From Oceanospirillaceae bacterium (lineage in GTDB: Bacteria > Pseudomonadota > Gammaproteobacteria > Pseudomonadales > Balneatricaceae): a stretch of 60,095 nucleotides of DNA. Below, piece by piece: positions 1 through 9,892 of this stretch. Location of the stretch: assembly GCA_013215375.1 (NCBI GenBank), contig JABSRB010000035.1, positions 1-60,095 of the forward strand, in the 5' to 3' direction. Position numbers and translations under genes: made by a program. Every line of letters begins with the position of its first letter. The stretch's first letter is position 1. The notes under the pieces are model-generated. The model made no database searches. It was not told the origin of the DNA and worked only from the letters and a program-made list of their open reading frames with translations.

Positions 1-75
1 ACCTAGAAAACCAGAAAATATTTTCATCACCAATAAGGTGACCACAAAATTTTCTAATTTCCTATGCACACCAAT
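1..75. repeat. Dispersed intergenic repeat, copy A
   Basis: The reverse complement of 29-75 matches 46179-46225 at 45 of 47 positions. The reverse complement of 1-28 matches 46276-46303 at about 24 of 28. Weaker similarity continues over 76-115 versus 46139-46178. Copy B has about 50 extra bases between the two blocks. The window edge may truncate copy A. The two copies are inverted relative to each other about 46 kb apart. I cannot name the family. Confidence 0.75.
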
Positions 76-117
76 ATTTTGCGCTTCTTTTCCGCGCTCA
101 ATCGCCGAATCTAGGTT

Positions 118-145
118 TAAAAAGCTGCCGCCGCTAGGACGGCAG
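118..145 (-). terminator. Second (duplicated) intrinsic terminator
   Basis: This is the relic copy of the operon terminator: stem CTGCCG (125-130) with CGGCAG (140-145), followed on the minus strand by a T-tract (119-123 on plus is A-rich). It lies 113 bp beyond the first terminator. Confidence 0.5.
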
Positions 146-230
146 AATGTCGATTGAACAGTACAATGTTATTGAAACTCAACTCAGACGGAGCCATGAT
201 CCGCTGAGCGCGCGCAGTTGTTCTCATCTT

Positions 231-258
231 TAAAAAGCTGCCGCCACTAGGACGGCAG
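231..258 (-). terminator. Intrinsic terminator of the inositol-type operon
   Basis: Read on the minus strand, a perfect 6-bp stem (CGGCAG at 253-258 with CTGCCG at 238-243) and a 9-nt loop are followed by CTTTTT. It sits 23 nt past the stop codon at 281, as expected for the end of the leftward operon. Confidence 0.7.
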
Positions 259-280
259 AATGTCGATTGAACAGTAGGTA

Positions 281-1456
281 TTATTGAAACTCAACCCAGG
301 CAGAGCCGTTATCCGCTGAGCGTACGCAGTTTTCCAACCAGCGAACTCCCTCAGTACCCGCTTTAATACCCGGGTAGTGATGGTTTTTAAGAAAAGTCTC
401 ATTGCCACGAATTTTGGCATCGATAGCCTGCGCTATCCACAGGTACATATTGGCCCAACTATCTCCTAAGCCTTCGGTGTGCAATGCGCCCATCCGATCA
501 CAGGCAAGGCTCTGCTCTTCGAGGTAAGGCATACCGTGGTGTAGTATTTGCACTGGTTGGCCTTGGATTTCGTAAGTGAGTTGATCTGGGTGTGAATCTG
601 ACCACTCAACCGATGCCTTGCTGCCGACAAAGCGATAGCGCTGACTGCCCATGTTGCCAGCGTTAACCGAGGAGACCCAAAGGCGACTGACCGCACCGTT
701 ATCGTAATGTGATAGTACGTATGCGTTGTCCTCTAACGGGAAACGCGACTTAATAAAAGACTGACGATCACACAGCAACTTTTTAACTTTCAGCTGCGGC
801 ACCACTAACTCAGATAGGTAATACAAATGTGTGCCTATATCACCGAGCACAAAAGTTGGCCCTGAAGTCGCAGGATTGGTACGCCACTTCATCGCATCTG
901 GTGCATCGACATCGTCGCCCGCGTTAAAGCCGTGGGTGTATTGCAAATCGACAATACGTATTTCGCCCAGCAAGCCTTTTTTAACCATCGCCGCCATTTG
1001 ATGCACTAAAGGGTGACCGGAGAACCCATAAGTAACCCCCACGATCAGTCCCTTCTCTTCCGCTAACTTTTCCACTGTGACACACTCTGCCACGGTGAAG
1101 AATAAAGGTTTCTCACAGATAACATGAATACCAGCATGCAGTGCCGCCATGGTGATTTCAAAGTGACTGAAATTGGGTGTGGCGATGGAGATAACTTCAA
1201 CACCATCGTCGCGTTTTCCCTCTGCACTGAGCAAGCTTTGATAATCATCGTAGAGACGTTCACTGTTCATGCCCAGCTCTATACCAAACTCTCTGCCGCG
1301 CTGTGCATCTAAATCAAAGGCGCCGGCAACTAGCTTATAAGCGGTATTGTCACGCAGTGCACCGGTTCTGTGCTTGTAGCCTACCTGGCCGGTACGTCCG
1401 CCGCCGATCATGCCCCAGCGCAGAGGACGAATTATTTTACGTTCACCATTCAACAT
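281..1456 (-). CDS. Gfo/Idh/MocA family dehydrogenase (inositol-cluster type)
   Basis: A 391-aa NAD(P)-dependent oxidoreductase of the Gfo/Idh/MocA family, which oxidises hydroxyls of sugars or cyclitols in the cytoplasm. Seen: an N-terminal Rossmann glycine motif GMIGGGRTG (15-23), the EKP motif (115-117) whose Lys is the usual catalytic residue, and a C-terminal alpha/beta domain with conserved GDLG-like (GDIGTH) residues. From memory, close relatives sit in inositol catabolic clusters next to IolE/IolH-type isomerases, as here. It is the last gene of a nine-gene leftward operon, 21 bp after the preceding dehydrogenase stop. Its 3' end is tandemly duplicated downstream. The exact substrate (scyllo-inositol, inosose or another cyclitol) cannot be read from the sequence. 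Confidence 0.85.
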   Translation of the reverse strand: MLNGERKIIRPLRWGMIGGGRTGQVGYKHRTGALRDNTAYKLVAGAFDLDAQRGREFGIELGMNSERLYDDYQSLLSAEGKRDDGVEVISIATPNFSHFEITMAALHAGIHVICEKPLFFTVAECVTVEKLAEEKGLIVGVTYGFSGHPLVHQMAAMVKKGLLGEIRIVDLQYTHGFNAGDDVDAPDAMKWRTNPATSGPTFVLGDIGTHLYYLSELVVPQLKVKKLLCDRQSFIKSRFPLEDNAYVLSHYDNGAVSRLWVSSVNAGNMGSQRYRFVGSKASVEWSDSHPDQLTYEIQGQPVQILHHGMPYLEEQSLACDRMGALHTEGLGDSWANMYLWIAQAIDAKIRGNETFLKNHHYPGIKAGTEGVRWLENCVRSADNGSAWVEFQ

Positions 1457-1477
1457 ATTTTAGCTCTCTTATTTTTA

Positions 1478-2500
1478 TTAAAGTTTGATTGTTTCAGCAG
1501 TTTTTGCGCTGCGGTAGGCGGCATCGATCACCTCGAGCGTTGCAATAGCCTCCTCTGCGCTGACAGGCGGCTGCCCGCCACTCATTACTGCCTCTGCAAA
1601 CTGGCTGTAGTAGTCGTGATAGCGACCTTGTTCCGAGGGTATTTTTTGCATGCCAGTAGCGGTGCTTAATGTCCCCCAATTTTCTTCAAGCTCTATGCCC
1701 CAGTTATCTAAATCCATCGCAGGTTTTTTACCAGAAAATATCGCCTGAGCTTGTACATCGGTGTAGTTGGAGACGTAGTAACCTTTTTGCGCGTAAACCC
1801 TGAGCTCTCGCTGCTCTATGCAATTGAGCTTACTCGCCGATAGGTGTGAATGTACGCCATTGCTGTGTATGAGCGTCAGTGTAAAGCCTGCCACAGTATT
1901 GCCCGCCGCTAGCTTTACATAATCAAGTTGCGCATTGACGGAGGTGACCGGCCCGAGCAACCAGAGCATCTGATCGATTAAATGGCTGCCAAGATCCCTT
2001 AATACTCCCCCTGACTCACCCGCTTCAATGGTGATTGGATCGTTAAAATCCATGCACGAATGCACTCGCCAGATTTTTCCTAGACGATCACTGTCTATGA
2101 GCTTTTTTAGGGTTTGCAGGTCAGTGTCGTAACGGCGATTATGAAAGACGCCGAGGGTAATACCATTATCCAGCGCGGCCTTTTGTAACACACGCGCCCC
2201 CTGCGCATCGGGAGCAAAAGGTTTATCGGCAATCACATGCACACCCGCATTGGCTGCCTCTAACACCAACGCTTCACGTGTTTGCGGTGGGGTGGTGATC
2301 GTCACGATATCCACCCCCGCTGCCAACATCTGCGTTAAACTGGCATAGATAGGAATAGCGGGGAAGTCGGCTTTAATAGCCGCTATGGTTTTGTCGGCTC
2401 TCGCCACTATCCCCACCAGCTCTACACCTGTTGCTGCCATAATAAAGGGTGCGTGAAAGCACCTGCCACCGACACCGTAACCCACTAATCCTAAACGCAT
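1478..2500 (-). CDS. Gfo/Idh/MocA dehydrogenase, IolW/YdgJ-like
   Basis: A 340-aa NAD(P)-dependent oxidoreductase. Seen: a dinucleotide-binding loop GYGVGGR (7-13), ADKP (91-94) in the place of the usual EKP with the catalytic Lys kept, a VFHNRRYDTD segment near 118, and GSHLIDQ (171-177). These are features of the YvaA/IolW/YdgJ branch, some of whose members are NADP-dependent scyllo-inositol dehydrogenases (known for the family; inferred here). It lies 35 bp downstream of the TIM-barrel isomerase gene and 21 bp before the last operon gene, so it is very likely co-transcribed. Together with the IolG-like enzyme this gives three dehydrogenases in one operon, suggesting several cyclitol stereoisomers are handled. 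Confidence 0.83.
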   Translation of the reverse strand: MRLGLVGYGVGGRCFHAPFIMAATGVELVGIVARADKTIAAIKADFPAIPIYASLTQMLAAGVDIVTITTPPQTREALVLEAANAGVHVIADKPFAPDAQGARVLQKAALDNGITLGVFHNRRYDTDLQTLKKLIDSDRLGKIWRVHSCMDFNDPITIEAGESGGVLRDLGSHLIDQMLWLLGPVTSVNAQLDYVKLAAGNTVAGFTLTLIHSNGVHSHLSASKLNCIEQRELRVYAQKGYYVSNYTDVQAQAIFSGKKPAMDLDNWGIELEENWGTLSTATGMQKIPSEQGRYHDYYSQFAEAVMSGGQPPVSAEEAIATLEVIDAAYRSAKTAETIKL

Positions 2501-2535
2501 AATGCATATCCTTTGTAAGTTTTACGCAACGGCTA

Positions 2536-3477
2536 TCAGCGAATAATACTCGCCTGCAATGCATCAATAGAAGATTGAACGCCCGCTTCAGTCGACATGG
2601 TAAAGTCTTCCATTTCCAGCGAGACCCAGTCGTCATAGCCCATCATGCCAACTACCGAGAAGAACTCCTTCCACCACTGCAAATCGTGTCCTGCGCCCAC
2701 CGCAACATAGTTCCAACTGCGATTTTTAACATCAGTGACACTGCGCAGCTCTAGCAATCCGTTGATTTCTACTAGCCCTCGCTCGATACGGGTGTCCTTG
2801 CCGTGCACATGGTGGATGGCATCGCCGAGCGCACGCGCCACTGCAATAGGACAAGCACCTTTCCAAAATAGGTGGCTGGGGTCTAAGTTCATGCCCACCA
2901 TCGGACCCACTTCATCGCGCAATCTAAACAAAGTCTCTGGATTCCATACCAACATCGCCGAGAAGTTCTCCAGTGCGTATTTTTCAACACCCACTTCGCG
3001 CGCAAGTTTGACTAAGTCATGCCACAGTGGAAAGGCACGATCCTCCCATTGATAGCGGTCACGCTCCGGCATTTCCTCGGGCCAACTTTTGGTATATGTT
3101 AGCCAGTTAGGCACCATATCCCCCGGTGCCGCTTCAGGTAAACCAGACATCGCGACGATTTTTGTAATGCCAATTTCACCGGCTAAACGAATTGTCTCTT
3201 CCATTTCTTTACGGTGACGCTTGCCCATATCGCCTGGATCTAACGGATTGGCCGAGCAATTAAGCGCAGCTATTTGCAGGCCTCTAGACTCGATTTCTTT
3301 GAGTTTACGCGTAAGCAACCCTTTATCGGCGAGTAATTCATCGGCACGAAAATGCGGTGCACTGGACCAGCCACCGCCAGTCATTTCTAAGCCTTCCACG
3401 CCCAGATCGACACATTTATCCAGCATTTGGGTAAATGAAAGGTCCGCGAAAACATCCGTACAAATAGACAATTTCAT
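2536..3477 (-). CDS. Sugar phosphate isomerase/epimerase (xylose isomerase-like TIM barrel)
   Basis: The protein is 313 aa when started at the ATG complementary to 3475-3477, which has an AAGGA ribosome site 8 nt upstream. An upstream in-frame ATG at 3513 would add 12 unlikely residues. Seen: AP-endonuclease-2/xylose-isomerase-like barrel motifs with candidate metal ligands in ALENF, MNLDPSH, HVHGKDT and SLEMED. Family members isomerise or epimerise keto-sugars or inososes with a divalent metal. Homologues with the EMTGGGWSSAPH start are typically found beside inositol dehydrogenases (recalled, not searched). It is separated from the upstream IolG-like gene by a palindrome-rich 240-bp spacer that breaks the otherwise tight operon spacing. 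Confidence 0.82.
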   Translation of the reverse strand: MKLSICTDVFADLSFTQMLDKCVDLGVEGLEMTGGGWSSAPHFRADELLADKGLLTRKLKEIESRGLQIAALNCSANPLDPGDMGKRHRKEMEETIRLAGEIGITKIVAMSGLPEAAPGDMVPNWLTYTKSWPEEMPERDRYQWEDRAFPLWHDLVKLAREVGVEKYALENFSAMLVWNPETLFRLRDEVGPMVGMNLDPSHLFWKGACPIAVARALGDAIHHVHGKDTRIERGLVEINGLLELRSVTDVKNRSWNYVAVGAGHDLQWWKEFFSVVGMMGYDDWVSLEMEDFTMSTEAGVQSSIDALQASIIR

Positions 3478-3544
3478 TGTATTAATCCTTATAAGTAGTA
3501 TTTTGAGCAGCACTAAGCCGCAGAGCTCTGATTGACAGGCTCCC

Positions 3545-3712
3545 GGCTTTAAGGTGCTATTTAATAGAGATGAATTAGGCGGAGCCTAAATCATCAAGGG
3601 TTTAATTCCCCGCCCCTTGGGGCGTGAGCTTGTACGAACCAAAAGTCACTAGGAATACCCCGCTTCCGTAAGTGAAGGCTCGCGACGCGAGAGGTCTTGC
3701 CCCGGGGATCTT
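3545..3712. repeat. Palindrome-rich insertion inside the operon
   Basis: All other gaps among the enzyme genes of this operon are 10-38 bp, but this one is about 240 bp. It holds nested palindromes: CCCC...GGGG around 3609-3622, CTCGCGACGCGAG at about 3680-3692, and TACCCCG pairing with CGGGGA across 3657-3709. No open frame of note is present. It resembles a REP- or IS-end-type relic, but I cannot assign a family. Confidence 0.4.
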
Positions 3713-3718
3713 TATTGG

Positions 3719-4726
3719 TTAATGTTGTTGATAAAGAGCGGGCTTATCGATGAGATCAAGAGTCTCTAATGTTCCTTTTTCAACGGCGCGCAATGCCGCA
3801 TCAGCCGTGAGTGTAGAGACGTAACCATCCCAGACGCTAGGACCAATAGCGCCACCATCAGCGGCAGCACTGATCCACTCTCTAAATTCTTGATCGTAAG
3901 CTTCGATAAAACGCTCGCGCCAATCTTCGGGGATCGCCTGACGGATGCCGTGCTGATCGGTGATGATAGTCGCGGGACGATTCGGTAGCGCGGCAATTCC
4001 TCGCTCACAACTCACTTCGCCGCGGATATCGTAGCCATAGCTAATATTGACGGAAATTTCCACATCGACAATCACACCACTGTCCATGTGCAACAACACG
4101 ATGACAGGATCGCGCAGCTCGCCGCCCTGTGTTGATCTGCGCGGCACTCGCACTTCTACGCCACTGATTTCATCGGACAGTAGCCAGCGAGAGATATCGG
4201 CATCGTGTACTAATGTGTCATTTAATGGCATATCCGAGGTATACAAACCCTCGGGCACCTGCCCATTGCGGTGCACTGAGTGGTACATCAAAGGCGCGCC
4301 TAAACTGCCCTCATCAATCACCTTTTTTAGACGCCTATAATCTGCATCGAAGCGACGCATAAAACCAACTTGCACTAGACGCTTGCCATAAGCGACTTCT
4401 GCGTTCATTACTTTAATCGCCGCCTCTGCTGAGATCACCATTGGCTTTTCACAGAACACCGGTTTGCCTGCTTTTATACACGCAAGCAACTGCTCCTCAT
4501 GGGCACCTCCCCACGAGCAGATAACCACCGCTTCAACTTGCTCTGATTGGATCAGCTGCTCGGCAGTCTCAAACACTGTCGCGCCCATCGGGGCGGCATC
4601 CTCTGCCGAGGATTGATCGATATCATTGACGGCGGTAATCTCGACACCGTTTAATACTTGAGTGAGACGACGAATATGATCTTTACCGATCATCCCCGTG
4701 CCTATAACACCAACGCGTAGAGTCAT
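3719..4726 (-). CDS. iolG: Inositol 2-dehydrogenase-like (IolG family)
   Basis: A 335-aa Gfo/Idh/MocA dehydrogenase, started at the ATG complementary to 4724-4726 (AAGGG upstream). Longer in-frame starts would overlap the preceding gene. Seen: Rossmann loop [12 protein letters not shown] at residues 5-16, FCEKPM with the catalytic Lys, QVGFMRRFD, and [10 protein letters not shown] carrying the catalytic Asp/His region. This pattern and length match bacterial myo-inositol 2-dehydrogenases, which oxidise myo-inositol to 2-keto-myo-inositol with NAD+. It begins 10 bp after the IolH-like gene stop. D-chiro-inositol or a related polyol could equally be the substrate. Confidence 0.75.
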   Translation of the reverse strand: MTLRVGVIGTGMIGKDHIRRLTQVLNGVEITAVNDIDQSSAEDAAPMGATVFETAEQLIQSEQVEAVVICSWGGAHEEQLLACIKAGKPVFCEKPMVISAEAAIKVMNAEVAYGKRLVQVGFMRRFDADYRRLKKVIDEGSLGAPLMYHSVHRNGQVPEGLYTSDMPLNDTLVHDADISRWLLSDEISGVEVRVPRRSTQGGELRDPVIVLLHMDSGVIVDVEISVNISYGYDIRGEVSCERGIAALPNRPATIITDQHGIRQAIPEDWRERFIEAYDQEFREWISAAADGGAIGPSVWDGYVSTLTADAALRAVEKGTLETLDLIDKPALYQQH

Positions 4727-4736
4727 CTTATCGCCC

Positions 4737-5636
4737 TTATTTAAAATGCTTATCAATATAGCGCTGCATTTCGTTGCGCATGAAAATGCCGCTTTCATCG
4801 GCTTTTTCTTCCCAGGCAAACACACAGGCGGTCATGATGCCGTCAAAACCGATTTCCGCTAAAGTGCGATAGAAATCGTCCCAAGGCACTTCACCTTGCC
4901 CCATATTCAAGTGTTGGTGTACCCGCGCGGTGGAGCCAGGTGGGTTGACGATGTAACGCAAACCAGAGCTGCCCTTGTGATTGAATGTGTCGGCGATATG
5001 TACATGCGCCAGCACATCGGCACACTCGCGCAGCATAGCCACGGTGTCATCACCAAAATAAAAGGTATGGGGGGTACAGTAGAGAAACTTAACGTTGTTG
5101 GAGTTGACGGTGCGAATCAAATCCACCGAAGGGTTCAGCGTCTCTACCCAATCTTCCGGGTGCGGTTCAATGTGCAAATTGATCCCCTCTCGCTCTAAGA
5201 TGGGTACCAGCTCATCCATCGAGCGCCACCAAGCATCTTCACAAGTCTCTATCAATGAGCCGGTATGGCAGCAATAGCAACCGCCTTTATCCGGATGAGG
5301 GCCGCGGCCAAATTCTGAGTTCAGGGTATCTACGCCCAGTTCAACGGCAATTTGAATGGCGCGTTTCCAGTGTTTTACCGCTGCAACACGCTCTTCCTCA
5401 TCATTGGAAGCCCAGCGGTACATCGGTAGTAAGCTCGAGATGCCGACATTGGCATCTGACAGTGCCTTTTTAAATTTTTTGATCCGATCGGGAAACACCC
5501 GAGGTGCTTTAAACCATTCTAAAAAATCACCGCGCGGGCTGAGTTCTATCCAGTCATAACCTAATTCAGCGACCTTATCTGGGAGCTGCTCTAGGGATAA
5601 ATGACGGTGCATGTAGGGATCTAGGGATATTTTCAT
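4737..5636 (-). CDS. IolH-like sugar phosphate isomerase/epimerase
   Basis: A 299-aa TIM-barrel protein of the AP-endonuclease-2/xylose-isomerase superfamily. Seen: N-terminal [34 protein letters not shown], candidate metal ligands in [29 protein letters not shown] and [11 protein letters not shown], and a C-terminus with [14 protein letters not shown] recall this signature from IolH proteins of actinobacterial-type inositol clusters, whose precise reaction is not well defined. It follows the ABC ATPase gene by 38 bp and precedes the IolG-like gene by 10 bp. Call by recognition only. Confidence 0.72.
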   Translation of the reverse strand: MKISLDPYMHRHLSLEQLPDKVAELGYDWIELSPRGDFLEWFKAPRVFPDRIKKFKKALSDANVGISSLLPMYRWASNDEEERVAAVKHWKRAIQIAVELGVDTLNSEFGRGPHPDKGGCYCCHTGSLIETCEDAWWRSMDELVPILEREGINLHIEPHPEDWVETLNPSVDLIRTVNSNNVKFLYCTPHTFYFGDDTVAMLRECADVLAHVHIADTFNHKGSSGLRYIVNPPGSTARVHQHLNMGQGEVPWDDFYRTLAEIGFDGIMTACVFAWEEKADESGIFMRNEMQRYIDKHFK

Positions 5637-5674
5637 AATCAGTGTCCATTGTTTCTGTTTTAAATTTAGATAAG

Positions 5675-6486
<812 letters not shown>

Positions 6487-6490
<4 letters not shown>

Positions 6491-7503
6491 GATTTAGCCT
6501 CGCGGGTAGTTTTTATTTTTGGTGCGCCTAACAGCGCCATTTTTCTAAACAAGTTATTCATCATTACCGCGGCTAATAACATCACCCCGATGATCAAACT
6601 CGACCAATTTCTATCGATATCAGTGAAGTAAATCCCCTGACTGACGATGGCAAAGGTAAGGATGCCGAAGAAAATACCCAGCACCGAGCCAAATCCGCCA
6701 GTGAGAATAACGCCGCCGACCACTACCGACACTATGGTGTTGAAAATGTAGAGCATGCCGCCAGACACTTGCGCTGAGTTGAACAAAATTGCGCCACACA
6801 TCCCGACAAAAGTAGCACTGGTGGAAGACAGCACAAATAACCAAATAGTTAATTTTTGCGTGGGTATCCCCGCATTTCGAGCACTTTCTTTATCGCCACC
6901 CATGGCGAAAATCCAATTGCCAATATGGGTGTGATGCATCACCACGTAATAAAGCAGCGAAAATCCCAACCACCAGAGAATGATTATTTGATAGCTGCCG
7001 CCCAGCAGTTGGCCAAAGATCGCTTTTGCCCACTCTGGCGATGTTAGCGAGACGCTGGCATTGCCGGTCAATAACACCGAGGCACTCAATACAATGCCCT
7101 GCATCGCGACCAAGGTGCCCAACGTGACGATCAGCGAAGGTACCGTGGTGCGCACGGTTAAAATACCATTGATCAAACCAACACTGACCCCCACCGCCAG
7201 TGTCGCAAGAATGCCCACTTCAATGGGCAAGCCATAGTGACCGGAGACCACTGCGATGGTCATAGATCCCGCGGGAATCATCGCCCCGATAGAGATATCC
7301 AATTCACCTGAAATCATCAGTAAGCCGACGGGTAAGGCGATAATGCCTAGGTTGGCAGCAAAGTTTACCCAGCTGGCCGCGCCAAATAAGTTACTTAGCT
7401 CAACGCCGCCTAGCAGGACATAAAAGAGAATAACTGCCACGAAGCTAATCATTGCGCCCATGGCAGGTTGCTGTATTAAATAGGTAATATTTAGTCGTTT
7501 CAT
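6487..7503 (-). CDS. ABC sugar permease, RbsC/BPD_transp_2 family (2)
   Basis: A 338-aa inner-membrane permease with roughly 8-10 hydrophobic segments. Family signatures seen: LPVGLLMISGELDISIGAMI in the first third, TVPSLIVTLGTL, SARNAGIPTQKL (the loop that contacts the ATPase) and VVVGGVILTGGFGSVLG. It is a paralogue of the next gene upstream, sharing FGSV and IYFTDxD motifs, so the transporter is probably a heterodimeric channel made by duplication. The gap to the upstream permease gene is 9 bp. Confidence 0.88.
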
Positions 7504-7512
7504 GGCGCCGCC

Positions 7513-8544
7513 TCAGCTGTTCTTTTTAGTTGTGTAATTTAGGGCCATCTTGCGGAAAGAGTCATTCATGATCACCGCCAGCAATAACAGAGCACCGATA
7601 ATGATGCTGCCCAAATTAGGATCGAAATCAGTGAAGTAGATGCCCTGATTGACCATCGCAAAAGTAATGGTGCCAAAGACCACACCCACCACAGAGCCAA
7701 AGCCACCGGTCAGTAATACTCCGCCTATCACCACACACATAATGGAGTTAAAGATGAACGCTTGACCACCAGCGACTTGCGCACTTTGATAAACCATCGC
7801 CTGTGAAATCCCGACAAAAGCCGCGGCAAAGCTGCTCATCATAAACAGCGATATGGTGAGTTTTTCAGTGGGAATACCGGCATTTCTTGCGGCGATGCGA
7901 TCTCCGCCCAAAGCGAAAATCCAGTTGCCAATACGGGATACATGTAAGATGTAAAAAAACACCACTATCGCGCCTAACCACCAAAAGATAGTGACCTGAA
8001 ACATACCGCCAACAAACTGGCCGAGCAGCATCTGAGACAGTTCGCTTGGCTCGATCGTGGCACTGGTGGAGCCCGTCAACATCACCGAGAAACCTAGCGT
8101 TAGCCCCATCACCACAAACATCATGCCAATAGTGACGATCAGCGATGGCAGACCGGTGCGAAGTACTAGCCAGCCATTGATAAAACCAACCAATAAGCCC
8201 ATACCCAATGCCGCCAAAATGCCAACAGCCTCGGGCATACCGAAGTAGCCAGAAATAGTGGCGAGGGTTAAAGAGGAGGCGGGAATAATCGCACCAATGG
8301 ATAGGTCTAGCTCCCCGGCTATCATTAATAAACCGATAGGCAGAGCGACGATGCCAATTTCAGCGGCAATATTCAACCAGCTAGAAAAACCTGCACTGGA
8401 GACAAAAAGTCCCCCCGCAGCCACCCAAAAAAACAGAAAAACAGCCAACATGCCAACAAACGAACCCATTTCCGGGCGTCGGATCATTCGCCCTAAGGCG
8501 GGTAGTGAACGGCTACTTTCTGTCGCAGAACTTTGAGAAGTCAT
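7513..8544 (-). CDS. ABC sugar permease, RbsC/BPD_transp_2 family (1)
   Basis: A 343-aa multi-spanning permease of the ribose/inositol importer class. Seen: LPIGLLMIAGELDLSIGAII, LPSLIVTIGMMFVVMG, RIAARNAGIPTEKL and VVIGGVLLTGGFGSVVGVVFG, each with a counterpart in the adjacent permease. The N-terminus has about 25 polar residues before the first membrane segment. It is the second gene of the operon, 163 bp downstream of the binding-protein gene, with two hairpins in between. Confidence 0.88.
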   Translation of the reverse strand: MTSQSSATESSRSLPALGRMIRRPEMGSFVGMLAVFLFFWVAAGGLFVSSAGFSSWLNIAAEIGIVALPIGLLMIAGELDLSIGAIIPASSLTLATISGYFGMPEAVGILAALGMGLLVGFINGWLVLRTGLPSLIVTIGMMFVVMGLTLGFSVMLTGSTSATIEPSELSQMLLGQFVGGMFQVTIFWWLGAIVVFFYILHVSRIGNWIFALGGDRIAARNAGIPTEKLTISLFMMSSFAAAFVGISQAMVYQSAQVAGGQAFIFNSIMCVVIGGVLLTGGFGSVVGVVFGTITFAMVNQGIYFTDFDPNLGSIIIGALLLLAVIMNDSFRKMALNYTTKKNS

Positions 8545-8564
8545 GAATTATCCTCGAAAAATGC

Positions 8565-8632
8565 TGCATTGAGCGGGGGTAAGCTTCAACTCAATGCATT
8601 TAAGCGCGCTAATACTGCCTTAAACAGCGCGC
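8565..8632 (-). promoter_or_regulatory. Hairpins between binding-protein and permease genes
   Basis: Two perfect inverted repeats are present: TGCATTGAG (8565-8573) with CTCAATGCA (8590-8598), and GCGCGC (8604-8609) with GCGCGC (8627-8632). Neither is followed by a strong T-tract on the minus strand. Hairpins in this position often stabilise the upstream mRNA or partly attenuate, so that the binding protein is made in excess (established for other ABC operons; inferred here). Confidence 0.5.
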
Positions 8633-8707
8633 CTTGAGAGCCTATCAATCAGCCATGATCACTTATTGAAAAATACCAGGCTGACGAGATAGGTTGCCTA
8701 GCGTCTA

Positions 8708-9682
8708 CTAACGAACGCCTTTTTTGACGCCTGCCATGGTGGTCTCAACATTACTTTTATCGATGATACCGGGGCCGGTCAAAATTTCTCGAGTGGGAAC
8801 AGTTAAACCGTAATTGACGAAGCTATTGAGGATAGATACCGCGAGAAAACCTTGCTGGTAGCCCTGTTGATCAATAGCAAAAAGCTGCTTACCTGACTTG
8901 ATGTTCTTGAGAATAGTGGTGTCCATGTTCAAACCACCGACTTGGACTTTGCCGGCCTTACCCGCCTGCATAATGCCATTAATGGAAGCGTTGGCATCCA
9001 CATTACCAATAGTGTAAACGCCGGAGACTTTGGGGTGACGCAACAGATAAGCCTTCACCGCTTGAGCAACCGCGGTTGAACTACCAAAAGAGGTAGCCGG
9101 TAAAGGCAGTATTGCACCTTCGCCACCCACTGCTGCTATCCCGTCGACCATGCCTTTACAGTTAGCCTCAATATTGGCGGCTCCAGGTAGAGTATTGATA
9201 CACACAAGGTTGTTTTCGCCGTGTTTGGCAAAATATTCACCCGCGGCAACGCCGGCCCTGTAATCATCACTACCGACATAGTTCATAGCACCTAGATTAT
9301 TAGCTGCTCGTAGGCCGCCAGCGTTGTAGATGACCAGTGGAATACCCGCCGCAACTACCGCTTTAAAAGCAGGGTCCATGGCATCGGGAACCCAGTTTGG
9401 CCCGACGATAGCATCGGCCCCCTGAGAGATGGCCTGACGAATTAGCTCAGCGGCATCAACACCTAAGTTGTCGTAGTTTTGTGGCGCCAGCCAAGTGACC
9501 GAGCCACCTTGCGCCTCTGCCACTATGCCCGCCGCTTCAGCACCGCGTTTGACCACCGACCAAAACGGATCATCTGGCTTGCCACCGATGACAAAAATAT
9601 TTGCTGACATAACAGAGGTTGCCGCACAGATCGTGGCTACTGCAACCGCTGATTTTAATAGGGAATGATATGTTTTTTTCAT
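8708..9682 (-). CDS. Periplasmic sugar/cyclitol-binding protein
   Basis: A 324-aa substrate-binding protein of the periplasmic-binding-protein 1 (ribose/inositol) class, started at the ATG complementary to 9680-9682 with GAGAGG upstream. A longer in-frame start adds 38 residues without a ribosome site. Seen: a signal peptide (MKKTYHSLLKSAVAVA... ending near MSA/N, residues 26-27), then FVIGGKPDDPFWSVVKRG, AISQGADAIVGPNW, a YVGSDDYRAGVAAGEYF lobe-2 entry, and VYTIGNVDANASINGI. It is the first gene of the operon and probably the most expressed. Inositol is the likely ligand from gene context, but sequence alone would also fit a pentose or hexose. Confidence 0.85.
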   Translation of the reverse strand: MKKTYHSLLKSAVAVATICAATSVMSANIFVIGGKPDDPFWSVVKRGAEAAGIVAEAQGGSVTWLAPQNYDNLGVDAAELIRQAISQGADAIVGPNWVPDAMDPAFKAVVAAGIPLVIYNAGGLRAANNLGAMNYVGSDDYRAGVAAGEYFAKHGENNLVCINTLPGAANIEANCKGMVDGIAAVGGEGAILPLPATSFGSSTAVAQAVKAYLLRHPKVSGVYTIGNVDANASINGIMQAGKAGKVQVGGLNMDTTILKNIKSGKQLFAIDQQGYQQGFLAVSILNSFVNYGLTVPTREILTGPGIIDKSNVETTMAGVKKGVR

Positions 9683-9813
9683 TGTTGTGTACCTCTCTAT
9701 TAGGAAATATGCGCAGTCATCAATAAACGCTGAGACACTTAAAAACTTATCCAACGAAATTGAGTTTGTTACTGCGCGTTTAAAAAACATACACAATTGA
9801 AACGGAATATGAA

Positions 9814-9847
9814 ATACTCAAAGCAATATATAAGTGCTTTTGTTTCA
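9814..9847. promoter_or_regulatory. Candidate nested inverted repeat in divergent promoter
   Basis: TGAAA (9810-9814) and AAAGC (9820-9824) are mirrored by GCTTT (9836-9840) and TTTCA (9843-9847) in the spacer between the divergent regulator and operon. It is a weak candidate operator, noted because of its position only. Confidence 0.25.
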
Positions 9848-9852
9848 TTTTG

Positions 9853-9869
9853 TATCATTCATAATGATA
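9853..9869. promoter_or_regulatory. Candidate LacI-family operator palindrome
   Basis: A perfect 7-bp inverted repeat with a 3-nt centre (TATCATT-CAT-AATGATA) ends 23 bp before the GTG of the divergent LacI-type regulator. The position suits autoregulation. The centre lacks the CG common in LacI-family operators, so this is only a candidate. Confidence 0.4.
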
Positions 9870-9892
9870 TTAATAGTTGAGGAGTTATCGCT

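Larger units (their letters stand above)
116..335. repeat. Tandem duplication of gene 3' end plus terminator
   Basis: Two direct units start at 116 and 229, a 113-bp period. Each contains the same hairpin with an adjacent A-tract and a copy of the last roughly 17 codons of the dehydrogenase gene ending at 281. Unit 2 is the live gene end. Unit 1 is a diverged, promoterless relic still readable as a similar C-terminus, with a stop codon inside. The result is two stacked terminators behind the operon. Confidence 0.75.
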
